In this document: positions 23,023 to 32,444 of the stretch, one piece after another
How the letters are laid out: each line of letters begins with the position of its first letter
Numbering within the stretch: position 1 is the first letter of the stretch
Assembly: GCA_013813755.1 (NCBI GenBank)
Contig: JACCRD010000131.1
Span: forward strand, 1 to 35,485
Source: Acidobacteriota bacterium
GTDB lineage: Bacteria; Acidobacteriota; Blastocatellia; Pyrinomonadales; Pyrinomonadaceae
Length of the DNA: 35,485 nt
Direction: 5' to 3'
The notes under the pieces: generated by a model
What the model saw: the letters and a program-made list of their open reading frames with translations, nothing else
Told to the model about the DNA's origin: nothing
Databases searched by the model: none
Program-made: the position numbers and the translations under genes

Positions 23023-23180
23023 CCAGAGTTTTAAGTCAATTCTTAATTTTAGGCGTGCTCAATAGCGCAATGATGATGGAATAATCACGGCGCGAAAACC
23101 GTTATTAATATTGTTCGATCAAAAACTAAAATTCGTTGGGTGAAGTTCATTTGCTATTCAACCTTTTTTTCGTGTAAGAT

Positions 23181-23247
23181 ACTCGTTTCGTGCCAGTAGC
23201 CTAAGAGACGAGTCCGGTGGGTTTCGCGCCCACTTTTTATTTGGGTG
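23181..23247 (+). promoter_or_regulatory. Structured leader with terminator-like hairpin before rimP
   Basis: First stem: ACTCGTTTC (23181-23189) with GAGACGAGT (23205-23213), nine pairs including one G-U. Second stem: GTGGG (23217-23221) with CCCAC (23229-23233), directly followed by TTTTTATTT as in an intrinsic terminator. The CCCA of that stem can alternatively pair with TGGG at 23242-23245, which overlaps the GGGTG ribosome site of rimP. This fits an attenuator or a translation switch for the operon. Autogenous control of nusA-containing operons is known in enterobacteria; the mechanism here is inferred. Confidence 0.55.
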
Positions 23248-23257
23248 AAATAATTTT

Positions 23258-23767
23258 GTGAAGCATTTGGTTGAGCAGAAAATTAAGGAAAACGTTCGAC
23301 GCGTAGTGGAAAATGATGATTTGGAACTTGTCCGCACTAATATTGCTTCTTCTAAACGGAGCCTGATTATAAGTATTTTTATTGATAAAGAAGGCGGTGT
23401 CACGCACGAGGATTGCGTGAAAGTCAGCCGTGATCTTGAAACGCTGCTCGAGACGGAAGATTTTATACCGACTCCGTATTTGCTGGAAGTTTCCTCTCCG
23501 GGTCTGGAGCGCGAATTATACAGCTTAAAAGATTTTGAAAGATTTGCAGGGAAATTAGCAAAAGTAAAAACAAATGTTGAGATTAACGGTCAAAAAGTAT
23601 TTAAAGGTCGCATCATCGGAGTTGAAAGCGAAGAAATTATTTTTACCGATAAAACTAAAGGCACTATGAGATTTTTGTTTAGCGCGGTTGCCAAGGCGAA
23701 TTTAGAAATCGATTTGGAAGAAGAATTTAAGCGAAACGAAATACCGAAAAAAGAAAGCGGAAAATGA
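23258..23767 (+). CDS. rimP: Ribosome maturation factor RimP
   Basis: Needed for 30S subunit maturation. The 169-residue protein starts with GTG at 23258, with GGGTGA as ribosome site about 10 nt upstream. Family motifs are LVRTNIASSKRSLIISIFID, the DCVKVSRDLETLLE helix and the signature YLLEVSSPGLERELYSLKDF, followed by the C-terminal SH3-like domain (GKLAKVKTNVEINGQKVFKG). It opens the conserved rimP-nusA-infB-rbfA operon. Confidence 0.95.
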   Translation: MKHLVEQKIKENVRRVVENDDLELVRTNIASSKRSLIISIFIDKEGGVTHEDCVKVSRDLETLLETEDFIPTPYLLEVSSPGLERELYSLKDFERFAGKLAKVKTNVEINGQKVFKGRIIGVESEEIIFTDKTKGTMRFLFSAVAKANLEIDLEEEFKRNEIPKKESGK

Positions 23768-23801
23768 TCGGATAAAAATTTCAATTTTTCATTAGACAGT
23801 T

Positions 23802-25331
23802 ATGACATCTATCGGACAAAGTATTGACGCGCTGTGCAGCGAGCAGGGACTGGATCGTGATTTAATTATCGAAGCGATGAAGGAAGCGGTTCGCGCCGCT
23901 GCCCGGAAGCAATTTAAATCGCAGGACAAAACCGGTGAAAGCATTGAGGTTGACTGGAATAATGAAGAAGGAACAATCGAGATTTCCGCGCAAAAAACGG
24001 TTGTTTTAGAAGTGGAAAATCCTTCGACAGAGTTGGCACTTTCCGAAGCGCAGGAGCTAGCCGGCGATGATGTCGAAATCGGCGATATGCTTTTGATTCC
24101 TCTTCCGACTGAGGAATTGGGGCGCATCGCCGCTCAGACCGCCAAACAAATTCTTGTCCAAAAAGTACGGGAAGCCCTGCGCGAAAAAGTTTATGAAGAA
24201 TACGTCGACCGTAAAGGTGAATTAATTAACGGAACGGTTAAAAGATTTGAGCGCGGCGACATAATTGTTGACCTCGGGAATAATCTCGAAGCGATTTTAC
24301 CCAGACAGGAACAGGCTCGAAGTGAAACCTGGAATCAGGGCGAGCGGGTTCGTGTGGTTATCGAAGATGTTTCAAAAGATTTGAAAGGTCAGCAAATTAA
24401 AGTTTCACGCGCTTCGGCGGCTCTTCTCAAGCGTCTTTTTGAGATGGAAGTTCCTGAAATTTATGATGACACGGTAGTGATTAAATCGGCTGTCCGTGAA
24501 CCGGGTGACCGTGCGAAAATTGCGGTTTCTTCAAACGAAAAGGATGTCGATCCGGTTGGAGCGTGCGTCGGAATGAAGGGTTCGCGTGTGCAGTCAATTA
24601 TAAAAGAATTGCGCGGCGAGAAAATTGACATTATCGAATGGTCTGACGAGCCTTCGGTATTTGCTGCCAACGCGCTTTCGCCCGCGAAGGTTTCGCAAGT
24701 GCGAATTACTGATATTAACAATCGCAAAATGGAAGTCGTCGTGACCGAAGATCAACTGAGTTTGGCGATTGGCAAGCGCGGTCAAAATGTGCGTCTGGCG
24801 ACACGGCTAGTTGGCTGGGATATAGATATTGTCAGCGAAGAACTTCTGAAAAAGGAAATCGCGCTTGCGATGGGCAAAATGATGGCGTCCGGCGAGGCTG
24901 TACCAGTCACAGTTCTGCAAGGCGTTTCAACCAATCAGGCGGATGACTTGAAGGAAAAAGGAATTAATGATGTCGAAACTTTAGCGACAACTTCGGTTGA
25001 TGATTTAGTCGATATTTTAGACGTAAGTCTTGATGAAGCCGAAAGAATTATTGCCTCCGCCAAAGATATTATTGAAGCCCGCAATAAACAAGTCGAGACA
25101 TCTGAACCGGAACTGACGGGCGAGGAAGATTTATTAAAGAAAGAAGAATCAGAAATTTCGGCAGACACTTCGAAGAATGAGGACGCTCCAGAAGTTATTT
25201 CAGAAGAAACCTCCAAAGCAGTTAGTGAAAATCAAGATACCGAAGAAGTTTCCGAAGATTTAGACTCATTGGAAATAACTGAAGAAACAGCCGATGAAAA
25301 TGAAAAAGATTCGGCTGAGGACAAAGAATAA
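23802..25331 (+). CDS. nusA: Transcription termination/antitermination factor NusA
   Basis: Binds RNA polymerase and RNA to control pausing, termination and antitermination. Domains in the 509-residue protein are the N-terminal RNAP-binding domain (about 1-125), S1 (about 133-200, NGTVKRFERGDIIVDLG), and KH1-KH2 (about 225-345, with VGACVGMKGSRVQSI and LAIGKRGQNVRLATRL). A C-terminal helix-hairpin region follows (LKEKGINDVETLATTSVDDL). Residues from about 430 are a very acidic Glu/Asp/Ser tail. The usual ylxR and L7Ae-like genes between nusA and infB are missing here. Confidence 0.96.
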   Translation: MTSIGQSIDALCSEQGLDRDLIIEAMKEAVRAAARKQFKSQDKTGESIEVDWNNEEGTIEISAQKTVVLEVENPSTELALSEAQELAGDDVEIGDMLLIPLPTEELGRIAAQTAKQILVQKVREALREKVYEEYVDRKGELINGTVKRFERGDIIVDLGNNLEAILPRQEQARSETWNQGERVRVVIEDVSKDLKGQQIKVSRASAALLKRLFEMEVPEIYDDTVVIKSAVREPGDRAKIAVSSNEKDVDPVGACVGMKGSRVQSIIKELRGEKIDIIEWSDEPSVFAANALSPAKVSQVRITDINNRKMEVVVTEDQLSLAIGKRGQNVRLATRLVGWDIDIVSEELLKKEIALAMGKMMASGEAVPVTVLQGVSTNQADDLKEKGINDVETLATTSVDDLVDILDVSLDEAERIIASAKDIIEARNKQVETSEPELTGEEDLLKKEESEISADTSKNEDAPEVISEETSKAVSENQDTEEVSEDLDSLEITEETADENEKDSAEDKE

Positions 25332-25412
25332 ATCAAATGATTTATTCTTCAAAACAAAAGAAATATAAATACTGGATTGCGCGAAGCCGCAAAAATCCAT
25401 CAATAGATAAAT

Positions 25413-28202
25413 ATGCCTGTAGGAACATCAATTCGGATTTACGATTTAGCAAAAGAGATTAAACAAGATACAAAGCGCGTGATTGAAGAATTACGGCGCG
25501 AAGGCATAGATGTAAGTGTTCCTTCCAATTCTGTTACCAAAGAAGTTGCCGAAAAAGTTCGCAATAGATACTTTCCCAAAACTGAAGTTCCTCCGAAGCG
25601 TGGAATAAAAATCATAAAAAAAGCGCTTAAGATAGAAGAGGAATCAGTTGAAACAGAAGAATCGCCGGAAGTGGATGTCGCCGCACCGCAGTTGGAAGCA
25701 GCAACAGTAAAAGAACCGATAGTCAAAGAAAAAATCGAAGTAACTCCTCAGCCAGTTGCTCAAGAGCAGGAAGTTCAAAAACCCGCTCGTCACGTTAGAA
25801 AACTTCAAAAGAAGATTGACTTAAAACCTCTGGACGAAACACCTGTTATTGACGAAACTCCTTTAACAGTTGAAGAAAAAGACGCTCCGGCTGCAGTTCG
25901 ATCCGTCGAAGATACTCAGGGGGCTGCAGGAAACGGACAGTCTCCGGAGTTATCAGAATATTCTGCTGAAGTCAAAAATAAAACTACAACTAGAGTGCTT
26001 CGTCCGAACGAAACGCAGGTTAAAGAATTAAAATTAAAACAAAGCTCGCTCAATCAAGGCTTGAAACCAGGTGACCGGGTAGTTAATAACGCGCCGACCA
26101 CGACCGGAAGATTAAAGACTGAAAAGCCGCAGGAGATTGTCAGAAATGATGTGCGGCGCGATGGCGGCAAAGATACACGAAAAAGTGAATTGCGCGCAAC
26201 GCCGGGCGAGACTTCAACTCCCAAAACGACATATACCCCGCCGGTTGACCAGCGCAAAAAATTCGGACGTTCAGCTCCCAAAAAAGGCGGCAAAAGATTT
26301 GAAGACAAAGGCGCGAGATTTGAAGAAAGAGATGTTGCCGCGCCACGGCAGCGTTCAATCGAAGAGCGCATTCTCGGACAAGTTGATACGGTTGACAAAA
26401 ATAATCTCACGCTTATTCGTCTGACTGAAGGCGCGACGATTCGCGAATTTTCCGAATCGCTTGGTGTTACGCCGCGTGATGTCGTTCAACTACTTGTTAA
26501 ACGCGGTATTTTTGCGACGCTCAATCAGCCGATTGGCGAAAATATGGCGGTTGAGCTGGGACAAACTCTCGGTTACAACGTCAGTTTTGTGCCGTTTGAA
26601 GAAATGGTTATCGAGCAGGAATTTGAAGAACTGATCGCTGCCGATTCTGATGATATCGAAGTTTCGCGCCCGCCGGTTGTGACGGTAATGGGTCACGTCG
26701 ATCATGGTAAAACATCACTTCTTGATGCGATTCGTTCGGACAATGTTGCGGAAGGCGAAGCCGGCGGAATCACGCAGCATATCGGCGCATACAGCGTTTT
26801 TGTTCCAAATCCGGACAATCCGCTGGAACCGCGCCGCGTAGTTTTTCTCGATACGCCGGGTCACGAAGCCTTTACATTAATGCGCGCGCGCGGCGCGAAA
26901 GCTACTGATGTTGTAATTCTCGTGGTTGCCGCCGATGATGGCGTAATGCCGCAGACGATTGAAGCGATTGAACATTCAAAAGCGGCAGGTGTGCCGATTA
27001 TTGTTGCCATTAACAAAATTGACAAGCCTGACGCAACCCCGGACAAAGTTAAACAGGGGCTTGTCGCGCAGGGATTGCAGCCGATAGATTGGGGCGGCGA
27101 TGTTGAAATGATCGCGGTTTCGGCGAAAAAACGCGAAAATCTTGATACTTTACTGGAAACAGTTTTGCTGAGCACCGATATTCTTGATCTTAAGGCAAGC
27201 CCAACCAGACGCGCGTCAGGCGTTGTTCTGGAAGCTAAACTTGATAAAGGTCGCGGTTCGGTAGCGACAGTGCTTGTCCAGCAGGGGACTCTGCGTGTCG
27301 GCGATCCGTTTATTGTCGGACAATATTACGGAAAAGTTCGCGCAATGTTTGGCGACCGCGGCGATATTGTCAATGAAGCGCCGCCCGCCACGCCGGTTGA
27401 AGTTCTCGGTTTACAGGGCGTTCCGCAAGCCGGCGATACTTTTCAGGTTGTTTCCGATATTGATAAAGCACAGACGATCGCCAGTCAGCGTCAAATGCAG
27501 GCGCGGCAGCTTGCCATGCTCAAAACTACCAAACGCGGTATTGAATCGCTCGGTCTGGCTGAAATTAAAGAATTATTGGTTGTCCTCAAAGCCGACGTGC
27601 AGGGTTCGGTGGAAGTTTTGCGAGCAACGCTTGAAAAACTTTCGACCGAAAAGGTCAAGGTGCGCGTTATTCGTTCGGGTGTCGGAGCGATTACTGAATC
27701 GGACGTTCTGCTCGCCTCGGCAACGCAAGCTGACGAAGCTTCGATGGCGGTTGTGATTATCGGTTTCAATGTGCGCCCGGCGGTTCGAGCTTCGGAAGTT
27801 GCTAAACAGGAACAAGTCGACATTCGTCTCCATTCGATTATTTATAAAGTCGAAGAAGAAATAACAGCAGCGATGATCGGAATGCTCGACGCGATCGAAA
27901 AAGAAGTTATTCTCGGTAAAGCGCTTGTTCAGGACATTTTCAAAGTCTCAAAAGTCGGAACGATTGCCGGCTGCCGCGTAACTGATGGATTGATCAGACG
28001 ACAAGCCAAAGCGCGTCTGATCCGCGACGATGTTGTTGTTTGGGAAGGCGATATTTCCTCGCTCAAACGCTTTAAAGAAGACGCTCCCGAAGTTCGACAG
28101 GGTTTCGAGTGCGGTATCAGTCTGGCAAATTTTAACGACCTCAAAGTCAATGATGAAATTGAGGCTTACGTGATTGAGAGAACGGCAGCAACAGAATTGT
28201 AG
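25413..28202 (+). CDS. infB: Translation initiation factor IF-2
   Basis: GTPase that brings initiator tRNA to the 30S subunit and promotes subunit joining. The 929-residue protein starts with an IF2_N domain (MPVGTSIRIYDLAKEIKQDT) and has a long low-complexity charged linker to about residue 310. A second IF2_N-like segment follows (EFSESLGVTPRDVVQLLVKR). GTPase motifs are G1 GHVDHGKT (427-434), G2 GGITQHIGAYS, G3 DTPGHEAF, G4 NKID and G5 SAKK. Domains II to IV complete the C-terminus, ending EIEAYVIERTAATEL. Length and layout are standard for bacterial IF-2. Confidence 0.98.
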   Translation: MPVGTSIRIYDLAKEIKQDTKRVIEELRREGIDVSVPSNSVTKEVAEKVRNRYFPKTEVPPKRGIKIIKKALKIEEESVETEESPEVDVAAPQLEAATVKEPIVKEKIEVTPQPVAQEQEVQKPARHVRKLQKKIDLKPLDETPVIDETPLTVEEKDAPAAVRSVEDTQGAAGNGQSPELSEYSAEVKNKTTTRVLRPNETQVKELKLKQSSLNQGLKPGDRVVNNAPTTTGRLKTEKPQEIVRNDVRRDGGKDTRKSELRATPGETSTPKTTYTPPVDQRKKFGRSAPKKGGKRFEDKGARFEERDVAAPRQRSIEERILGQVDTVDKNNLTLIRLTEGATIREFSESLGVTPRDVVQLLVKRGIFATLNQPIGENMAVELGQTLGYNVSFVPFEEMVIEQEFEELIAADSDDIEVSRPPVVTVMGHVDHGKTSLLDAIRSDNVAEGEAGGITQHIGAYSVFVPNPDNPLEPRRVVFLDTPGHEAFTLMRARGAKATDVVILVVAADDGVMPQTIEAIEHSKAAGVPIIVAINKIDKPDATPDKVKQGLVAQGLQPIDWGGDVEMIAVSAKKRENLDTLLETVLLSTDILDLKASPTRRASGVVLEAKLDKGRGSVATVLVQQGTLRVGDPFIVGQYYGKVRAMFGDRGDIVNEAPPATPVEVLGLQGVPQAGDTFQVVSDIDKAQTIASQRQMQARQLAMLKTTKRGIESLGLAEIKELLVVLKADVQGSVEVLRATLEKLSTEKVKVRVIRSGVGAITESDVLLASATQADEASMAVVIIGFNVRPAVRASEVAKQEQVDIRLHSIIYKVEEEITAAMIGMLDAIEKEVILGKALVQDIFKVSKVGTIAGCRVTDGLIRRQAKARLIRDDVVVWEGDISSLKRFKEDAPEVRQGFECGISLANFNDLKVNDEIEAYVIERTAATEL

Positions 28203-28276
28203 AAACAGAAAACTAAAAATGGAAAGCTGGAAGTATTTTATATTGCATTCTTAGTTTTCCATATTGCAAAAGATTT

Positions 28277-28648
28277 ATGCGTCGCCCGGAAAGATTAGCA
28301 GAAGCCTTGCGCGAGGAAGTAACCGAGATTGTCGGTTATGAACTGAAAGACCCGCGTTTGCAGGCAGTGACTGTGACAGACGTTCGCGTATCGGAAAATA
28401 TGCGGGACGCTAAAATTTTTGTAATCGTCGAGGGTGATGAAAAAGAAATTAAGAGCGTGCTGCGCGGATTGCAGAATGCGGCGACCTTTGTCAGACAACA
28501 AGTTGCGTTGAATTTGAATTTACGTCACGCTCCGGTTTTGAATTTTGTCCGCGATACAGTCGAAGAAAATGCCGTCCGCGTTGAAGAGTTGATTGTTGAT
28601 TTGACGCAAAAGGGCGAATTTCCGGAAAGGATTGACAAAGAGGAATAA
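28277..28648 (+). CDS. rbfA: Ribosome-binding factor A
   Basis: Single KH-type domain protein for late 30S maturation and cold adaptation. The 123-residue protein starts MRRPERLAEALREEVTEIVG and has the family block LKDPRLQAVTVTDVRVSENM, then FVRQQVALNLNLRHAPVLNF. It follows infB as usual. The 74-nt gap contains a 9-bp complementary pair (GAAAACTAA at 28208-28216, TTAGTTTTC at 28251-28259) that may form a weak hairpin. Confidence 0.95.
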   Translation: MRRPERLAEALREEVTEIVGYELKDPRLQAVTVTDVRVSENMRDAKIFVIVEGDEKEIKSVLRGLQNAATFVRQQVALNLNLRHAPVLNFVRDTVEENAVRVEELIVDLTQKGEFPERIDKEE

Positions 28649-28710
28649 AGGATTCTTGAAGAGCGTGTAAAATAAATTTATTTGCTCTTGATTTGTATCC
28701 GTTTTAATAA

Positions 28711-29712
28711 GTGTTAAGTCAAGTAGTTGAGTTAATTGAAAACAAACAGAATTTTGCGATTACTACGCACGTTCGACCGGACGGCGACGGTATCGGTTCT
28801 TCTCTCGGCTTATGCTGGCTTCTGCGTTCTTTAGGCAAAACCGCCGAAGTTATCGTTCGCGACGGTATTCCCGCTTCTTATGAGCAGCTTCCGGGCGCTT
28901 GCGAAATCAGGAAAGTTTCGGAAATTGATAAAACCTACGATGCCGTTTTTGTGATTGAATGTTCAGATGTCACGCGCCCCGGCATTGCCAAACTTGAACA
29001 CCAATTTACTGTCAATATTGATCATCACGCGACCAGTGAGCATTTCGGTTCGATAAATTGGATTGACGCGACGGCTTCGGCGGTCGGCGAGATGATTTAC
29101 AATCTCTGCAAAGCCATCGGCGGACGCATTTCTAAAGAAATCGCCGAATGCGTTTACATGGCTCTCGTTACCGATACCGGCTCGTTTCATTTTCCAAACA
29201 CCACTGACCGCACGCTCAAAGTTGCTTCCGAACTGGTCAAAGTCGGTGTCAAGCCCGCTCAAATTTCCGAAATCGTTTACAGTAGTTATTCGTGGAGCCG
29301 CATTGAACTGATGCGACAGGTTTTAGCGACTGTTAAACGCAGTGAAGATGGAAAAATTGCATGGATGCGGCAAACACTCGAAATGGCGCAAGTTGCCAAT
29401 GCTGTCGATGGCGACAATAATGGATTTGTCAATATTCCGCTTGCCGCAAAAGAGGTTGCCGCGGTGGTTTATATGCGCGAAACTTTTCCGAACACGTTCC
29501 GTGTCAGTCTGCGCTCAAAAGACGGAATCAACGTTGCCAGAGTCGCAGAAAAATTCGGCGGCGGCGGACACAAGAATGCGTCCGGTTGTCGGGTGGAAGG
29601 CATCTGGGACGAATGCGAAAAGTCAATTGTCTCTGCGCTGACCGAAGCAGTTAATAAATCGCACGACGAATTGAAAAATTCTCAAAAAGCATTTGGAAGA
29701 ACATTGGTTTAA
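28711..29712 (+). CDS. nrnA: DHH/DHHA1 phosphoesterase, NrnA-like nanoRNase/pAp phosphatase
   Basis: A 333-residue two-domain phosphoesterase that probably degrades 2-5 nt RNAs and 3'-phosphoadenosine 5'-phosphate. DHH domain: His20, Asp24 and Asp26 in TTHVRPDGDGIGSSLGL, a metal-binding Asp86 region (VIECSDVTRPG) and the DHH motif Asp104-His105-His106 in NIDHHATSEHFG. DHHA1 domain: FGGGGHKNASGCRVEG near residue 290. The start is a GTG at 28711 without a clear Shine-Dalgarno. It ends the rimP-rbfA operon; truB, common next to it, is absent. Confidence 0.92.
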   Translation: MLSQVVELIENKQNFAITTHVRPDGDGIGSSLGLCWLLRSLGKTAEVIVRDGIPASYEQLPGACEIRKVSEIDKTYDAVFVIECSDVTRPGIAKLEHQFTVNIDHHATSEHFGSINWIDATASAVGEMIYNLCKAIGGRISKEIAECVYMALVTDTGSFHFPNTTDRTLKVASELVKVGVKPAQISEIVYSSYSWSRIELMRQVLATVKRSEDGKIAWMRQTLEMAQVANAVDGDNNGFVNIPLAAKEVAAVVYMRETFPNTFRVSLRSKDGINVARVAEKFGGGGHKNASGCRVEGIWDECEKSIVSALTEAVNKSHDELKNSQKAFGRTLV

Positions 29713-29723
29713 AAGTGAAAAGG

Positions 29724-29777
29724 TAAAAAAGTGAAAAAGTTTATTATATAAGGATTAATAAAATTTTCACTTTTTTA
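29724..29777 (+). terminator. Candidate terminator between nrnA and cobO
   Basis: Perfect 14-bp AT-rich arms (TAAAAAAGTGAAAA at 29724-29737, complement at 29764-29777) with a 26-nt loop, ending in a T-rich arm. The stem holds only two G-C pairs, so termination would be weak and read-through to cobO is plausible. Confidence 0.45.
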
Positions 29778-29788
29778 TTTTAAATTGT

Positions 29789-30364
29789 ATGACAAAAGAA
29801 AAACGCTACAAATGGCGGCGCGAAGGCTACAAGGAAAATACCAAAGGTTTGCTGATGATTAATACCGGCGACGGTAAAGGCAAAACGACGTGCGCGCTTG
29901 GCTTGATGATGCGCGCGGCGGGACGCGGAATGCGCTGCTGTATGATTCAGTTTATGAAGTCGAAGACTGACCGTTACGGCGAACACGAATCAGCGGAAGA
30001 ATTGGGAATTGAAGTTTATACGATGGGCGACGGCTTTACTTGGGACACCAATAATTCTGAGCAGGATATTAAAACCTCGCAGGAAACGTGGGCTTTGTGC
30101 GTCGAAAAAATGCGTTCAGAAGATTATGATCTGCTCGTTTTTGATGAACTCATTTATGTTCTCGATTATAAATTCTTGGTTTTGGAAGAAGTTATTGCGG
30201 AAATAAAAGCCGTCCGCGAGAAACAGCCGAATCTGCACCTCGTTTTAACCGGAAGAAATGCGCCTGCGGAATTAATTGAAACAGCTGATCTGGTAACTGA
30301 GATGAAGGAAGTTAAACATCCGTTCAATACCGGAATTTATGCGCAGCAGGGAATCGAGTTTTAG
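29789..30364 (+). CDS. cobO: Cob(I)yrinic acid a,c-diamide adenosyltransferase
   Basis: ATP:corrinoid adenosyltransferase of the CobA/CobO/BtuR family, which adds the adenosyl group to cob(I)alamin precursors. The 191-residue protein has the P-loop NTGDGKGKTTCALGL (25-39), the block QFMKSKTDRYGEHESAEELG, a Walker B-like YDLLVFDELIYVLDYKF and the closing TEMKEVKHPFNTGIYAQQGI. No cobalamin riboswitch or other cobalamin gene is adjacent, so salvage of imported corrinoid is a reasonable role. Confidence 0.94.
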   Translation: MTKEKRYKWRREGYKENTKGLLMINTGDGKGKTTCALGLMMRAAGRGMRCCMIQFMKSKTDRYGEHESAEELGIEVYTMGDGFTWDTNNSEQDIKTSQETWALCVEKMRSEDYDLLVFDELIYVLDYKFLVLEEVIAEIKAVREKQPNLHLVLTGRNAPAELIETADLVTEMKEVKHPFNTGIYAQQGIEF

Positions 30365-30404
30365 GATTTAAATTTCAAATAATGGAGTAAATTATAAACT
30401 ACAA

Positions 30405-31079
30405 TTACTCACCGCCGAAAGTTTTCTGCTCATCCGCCACACCGATTTTTGGGCAGATATTTTCCAAAACGCACTCGCCGCATTTTGGCGTTCGAGCCTG
30501 ACAAATTTTTCGCCCGTGCCAGATCAGCCAGTGCGGAAACATTATCCAATGTTTTTGCGGTACAAGATTTTGCAAATCCAGCTCGATTTTTTCAGGTACG
30601 GAATTTTCGGTTAATCCTAACCTCTGCGAAAGACGCGAAACGTGCGTGTCAACAACGACGCCCGAAGCGATGCCGAAAGCGTTTCCCAATACAACATTCG
30701 CCGTCTTTCGCGCCACGCCGTTGAGAGTCAAAATTTCTTCCATTGTCTGCGGAATTTCGCCGCCAAAGTGAGCGATAATTTTCTCACACGCACCCTGAAT
30801 GCTTTTCGCTTTATTGCGGTAAAAACCGGTTGAACGTATATCCTGCTCAAGTTCTTCCGGCGAAACATCCAGATAATCCTGCGGCTGACGGTATTTTCTA
30901 AAAAGAGTTTCCGTAACAATATTGACGCGCACATCTGTGCATTGTGCAGAAAGAATTGTAGCAACCAGAAGCTCAAAAGCGTTCGCGTGGGTTAGTGCGC
31001 AATGCGCATCAGGATATTCTTTTTTGAGCCTAATTATGATTTTGCGTGTTCGCTCTTTTTGTTCAGGAAACATTGGCAT
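30405..31079 (-). CDS. nth: Endonuclease III
   Basis: Base-excision repair glycosylase/AP lyase for oxidised pyrimidines. The 224-residue protein has LLVATILSAQCTDVRVN, the helix-hairpin-helix LNGVARKTANVVLGNAFG with catalytic Lys125, and Asp144 in VVVDTHVSRL. The [4Fe-4S] ligands are Cys193, Cys200, Cys203 and Cys209 (spacing C-x6-C-x2-C-x5-C). A second Met at residue 3 is an alternative start. It stands alone on the minus strand, convergent with cobO and divergent from the aminotransferase gene. Confidence 0.96.
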   Translation of the reverse strand: MPMFPEQKERTRKIIIRLKKEYPDAHCALTHANAFELLVATILSAQCTDVRVNIVTETLFRKYRQPQDYLDVSPEELEQDIRSTGFYRNKAKSIQGACEKIIAHFGGEIPQTMEEILTLNGVARKTANVVLGNAFGIASGVVVDTHVSRLSQRLGLTENSVPEKIELDLQNLVPQKHWIMFPHWLIWHGRKICQARTPKCGECVLENICPKIGVADEQKTFGGE

Positions 31080-31245
31080 AGGCTAGAAAATAATTTCGGG
31101 AAATGCAACCTGCCGTTTAAGAATAAAAAGAGAATCGAGATCAAAATAAAATGGATAAAAGTTTATCTTTGAAATTGAAAAGAGTTCAGTTTAATTTGCG
31201 TTTCAGGTGCTAAATTGGCAATATTAGGTTTCGATTTTTTGGATT

Positions 31246-32364
31246 ATGAAAGTTCCTCTTCTTGATTTACAAGAACAAAATCAAACTTTGCGTCCCGCAG
31301 TTGACGCAGCTATTTCAAAGATTTTAGATTCCAACGGTTTTATACTGGGCGCGGAAGTTGAAGCCTTAGAAAATGAGCTGGCAAGTTATTGCCGGACAGA
31401 ATTTGCCGTCGGATGCGCTTCGGGAACCGACGCACTGCTGCTCGCGTTGATGGCTCTTGACGTGAACTCCGGTGACGAGGTAATTACAACGCCGTACAGT
31501 TTTTTCGCCACTGTCAGCGCGGTCACGAGATTGGGCGCGACTCCTGTTTTTGTTGACATTGAACCAAAAACTTATAATCTTAACGTGAGCCAAATCGAAG
31601 CAAAAATCACTGAAAAAACAAAAGCGATTCAGCCCGTACATCTTTTCGGGCAGTGCGCCGCAATGGACGATCTGCGAAAAATCAGTGAAAAATATAATAT
31701 TCCGGTCGTTGAGGACGCTGCACAGGCAATCGGCGCTGAAGAAAACGACAAGCGCGCCGGGGCGATGAGTGAAATCGGTTGTTTCAGTTTTTATCCTTCA
31801 AAAAATCTTGGTGGAATGGGCGACGGCGGTTTTATGACGACCGATGATGAAGCGTTGGCAAACAAATTAAAAGCCCTGCGCGTCCACGGGGCGGAAAAGC
31901 GATATTATCACAGATGGGTCGGGATAAATTCTCGTCTTGACGCGCTGCAAGCCGCCATCTTGCGGGTGAAACTGCCTTATCTGGATTCGTGGTCAGACAA
32001 GCGTAAAGCAAATGCCGATATTTACCAAAAACTTTTTATAGATGCTGGATTGAATGAGCAAATTACCCTGCCTTTTGAACATGATTGCGGACGCCATATT
32101 TATAATCAATTCGTCGTTCGCGTTCCCGACAAACGGGACGAACTCAAACAATTTTTAGCCGAAAGTGATATTGGCTCAGACATCTATTACCCGGTGTCAC
32201 TTCATCTGCAGGAATGTTTTGCATATTTGGGTTATCGAGAAAAAGATTTCCCTGAATCGGAAAAGGCTTCCCGTGAAACTCTCGCACTGCCGATTTTTCC
32301 TGAGCTGATTTTTGACCAGCAAAAATATGTTGTTAAAAAGATTTCTGAATTTTTTAATTTATAA
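31246..32364 (+). CDS. DegT/DnrJ/EryC1 family PLP-dependent sugar aminotransferase
   Basis: Transfers an amino group to a keto nucleotide sugar, as in WbpE or DesV-type enzymes. The 372-residue protein has the PLP-phosphate motif GCASGTDALLLALMALD (57-73), the Asp157 in PVVEDAAQAIGAE that holds the pyridine nitrogen, and the Schiff-base Lys186 in YPSKNLGGMGDGG. The sugar-binding loop RVHGAEKRYYHRWVGINSRL follows. The substrate is not determined by sequence alone. It is followed by polysaccharide-related genes, supporting a role in making amino sugars for surface glycans. Confidence 0.93.
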   Translation: MKVPLLDLQEQNQTLRPAVDAAISKILDSNGFILGAEVEALENELASYCRTEFAVGCASGTDALLLALMALDVNSGDEVITTPYSFFATVSAVTRLGATPVFVDIEPKTYNLNVSQIEAKITEKTKAIQPVHLFGQCAAMDDLRKISEKYNIPVVEDAAQAIGAEENDKRAGAMSEIGCFSFYPSKNLGGMGDGGFMTTDDEALANKLKALRVHGAEKRYYHRWVGINSRLDALQAAILRVKLPYLDSWSDKRKANADIYQKLFIDAGLNEQITLPFEHDCGRHIYNQFVVRVPDKRDELKQFLAESDIGSDIYYPVSLHLQECFAYLGYREKDFPESEKASRETLALPIFPELIFDQQKYVVKKISEFFNL

Positions 32365-32444
32365 AATTTTTCTCGTCTGAATTTCCGCAAGCTATAAAAT
32401 ATTTTTATTTTTTACTGAAATTGTTGATTTTTTAATGAAAATAA

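Noticed and set aside
27274..27756. 160-aa plus-strand ORF inside infB
   Set aside because: Out-of-frame with intact infB domains; Arg/Leu-rich shadow sequence.
29711..29777. Short direct repeats of AAAAGTGAAAA as a CRISPR or iteron array
   Set aside because: Two close A-rich copies plus one inverted copy, without spacers of constant length; better explained as hairpin arms.
29713..29788. Cobalamin riboswitch before cobO
   Set aside because: The gap is only 76 nt, far too short, and contains just an AT-rich hairpin with AAAAGTGAAAA repeats.
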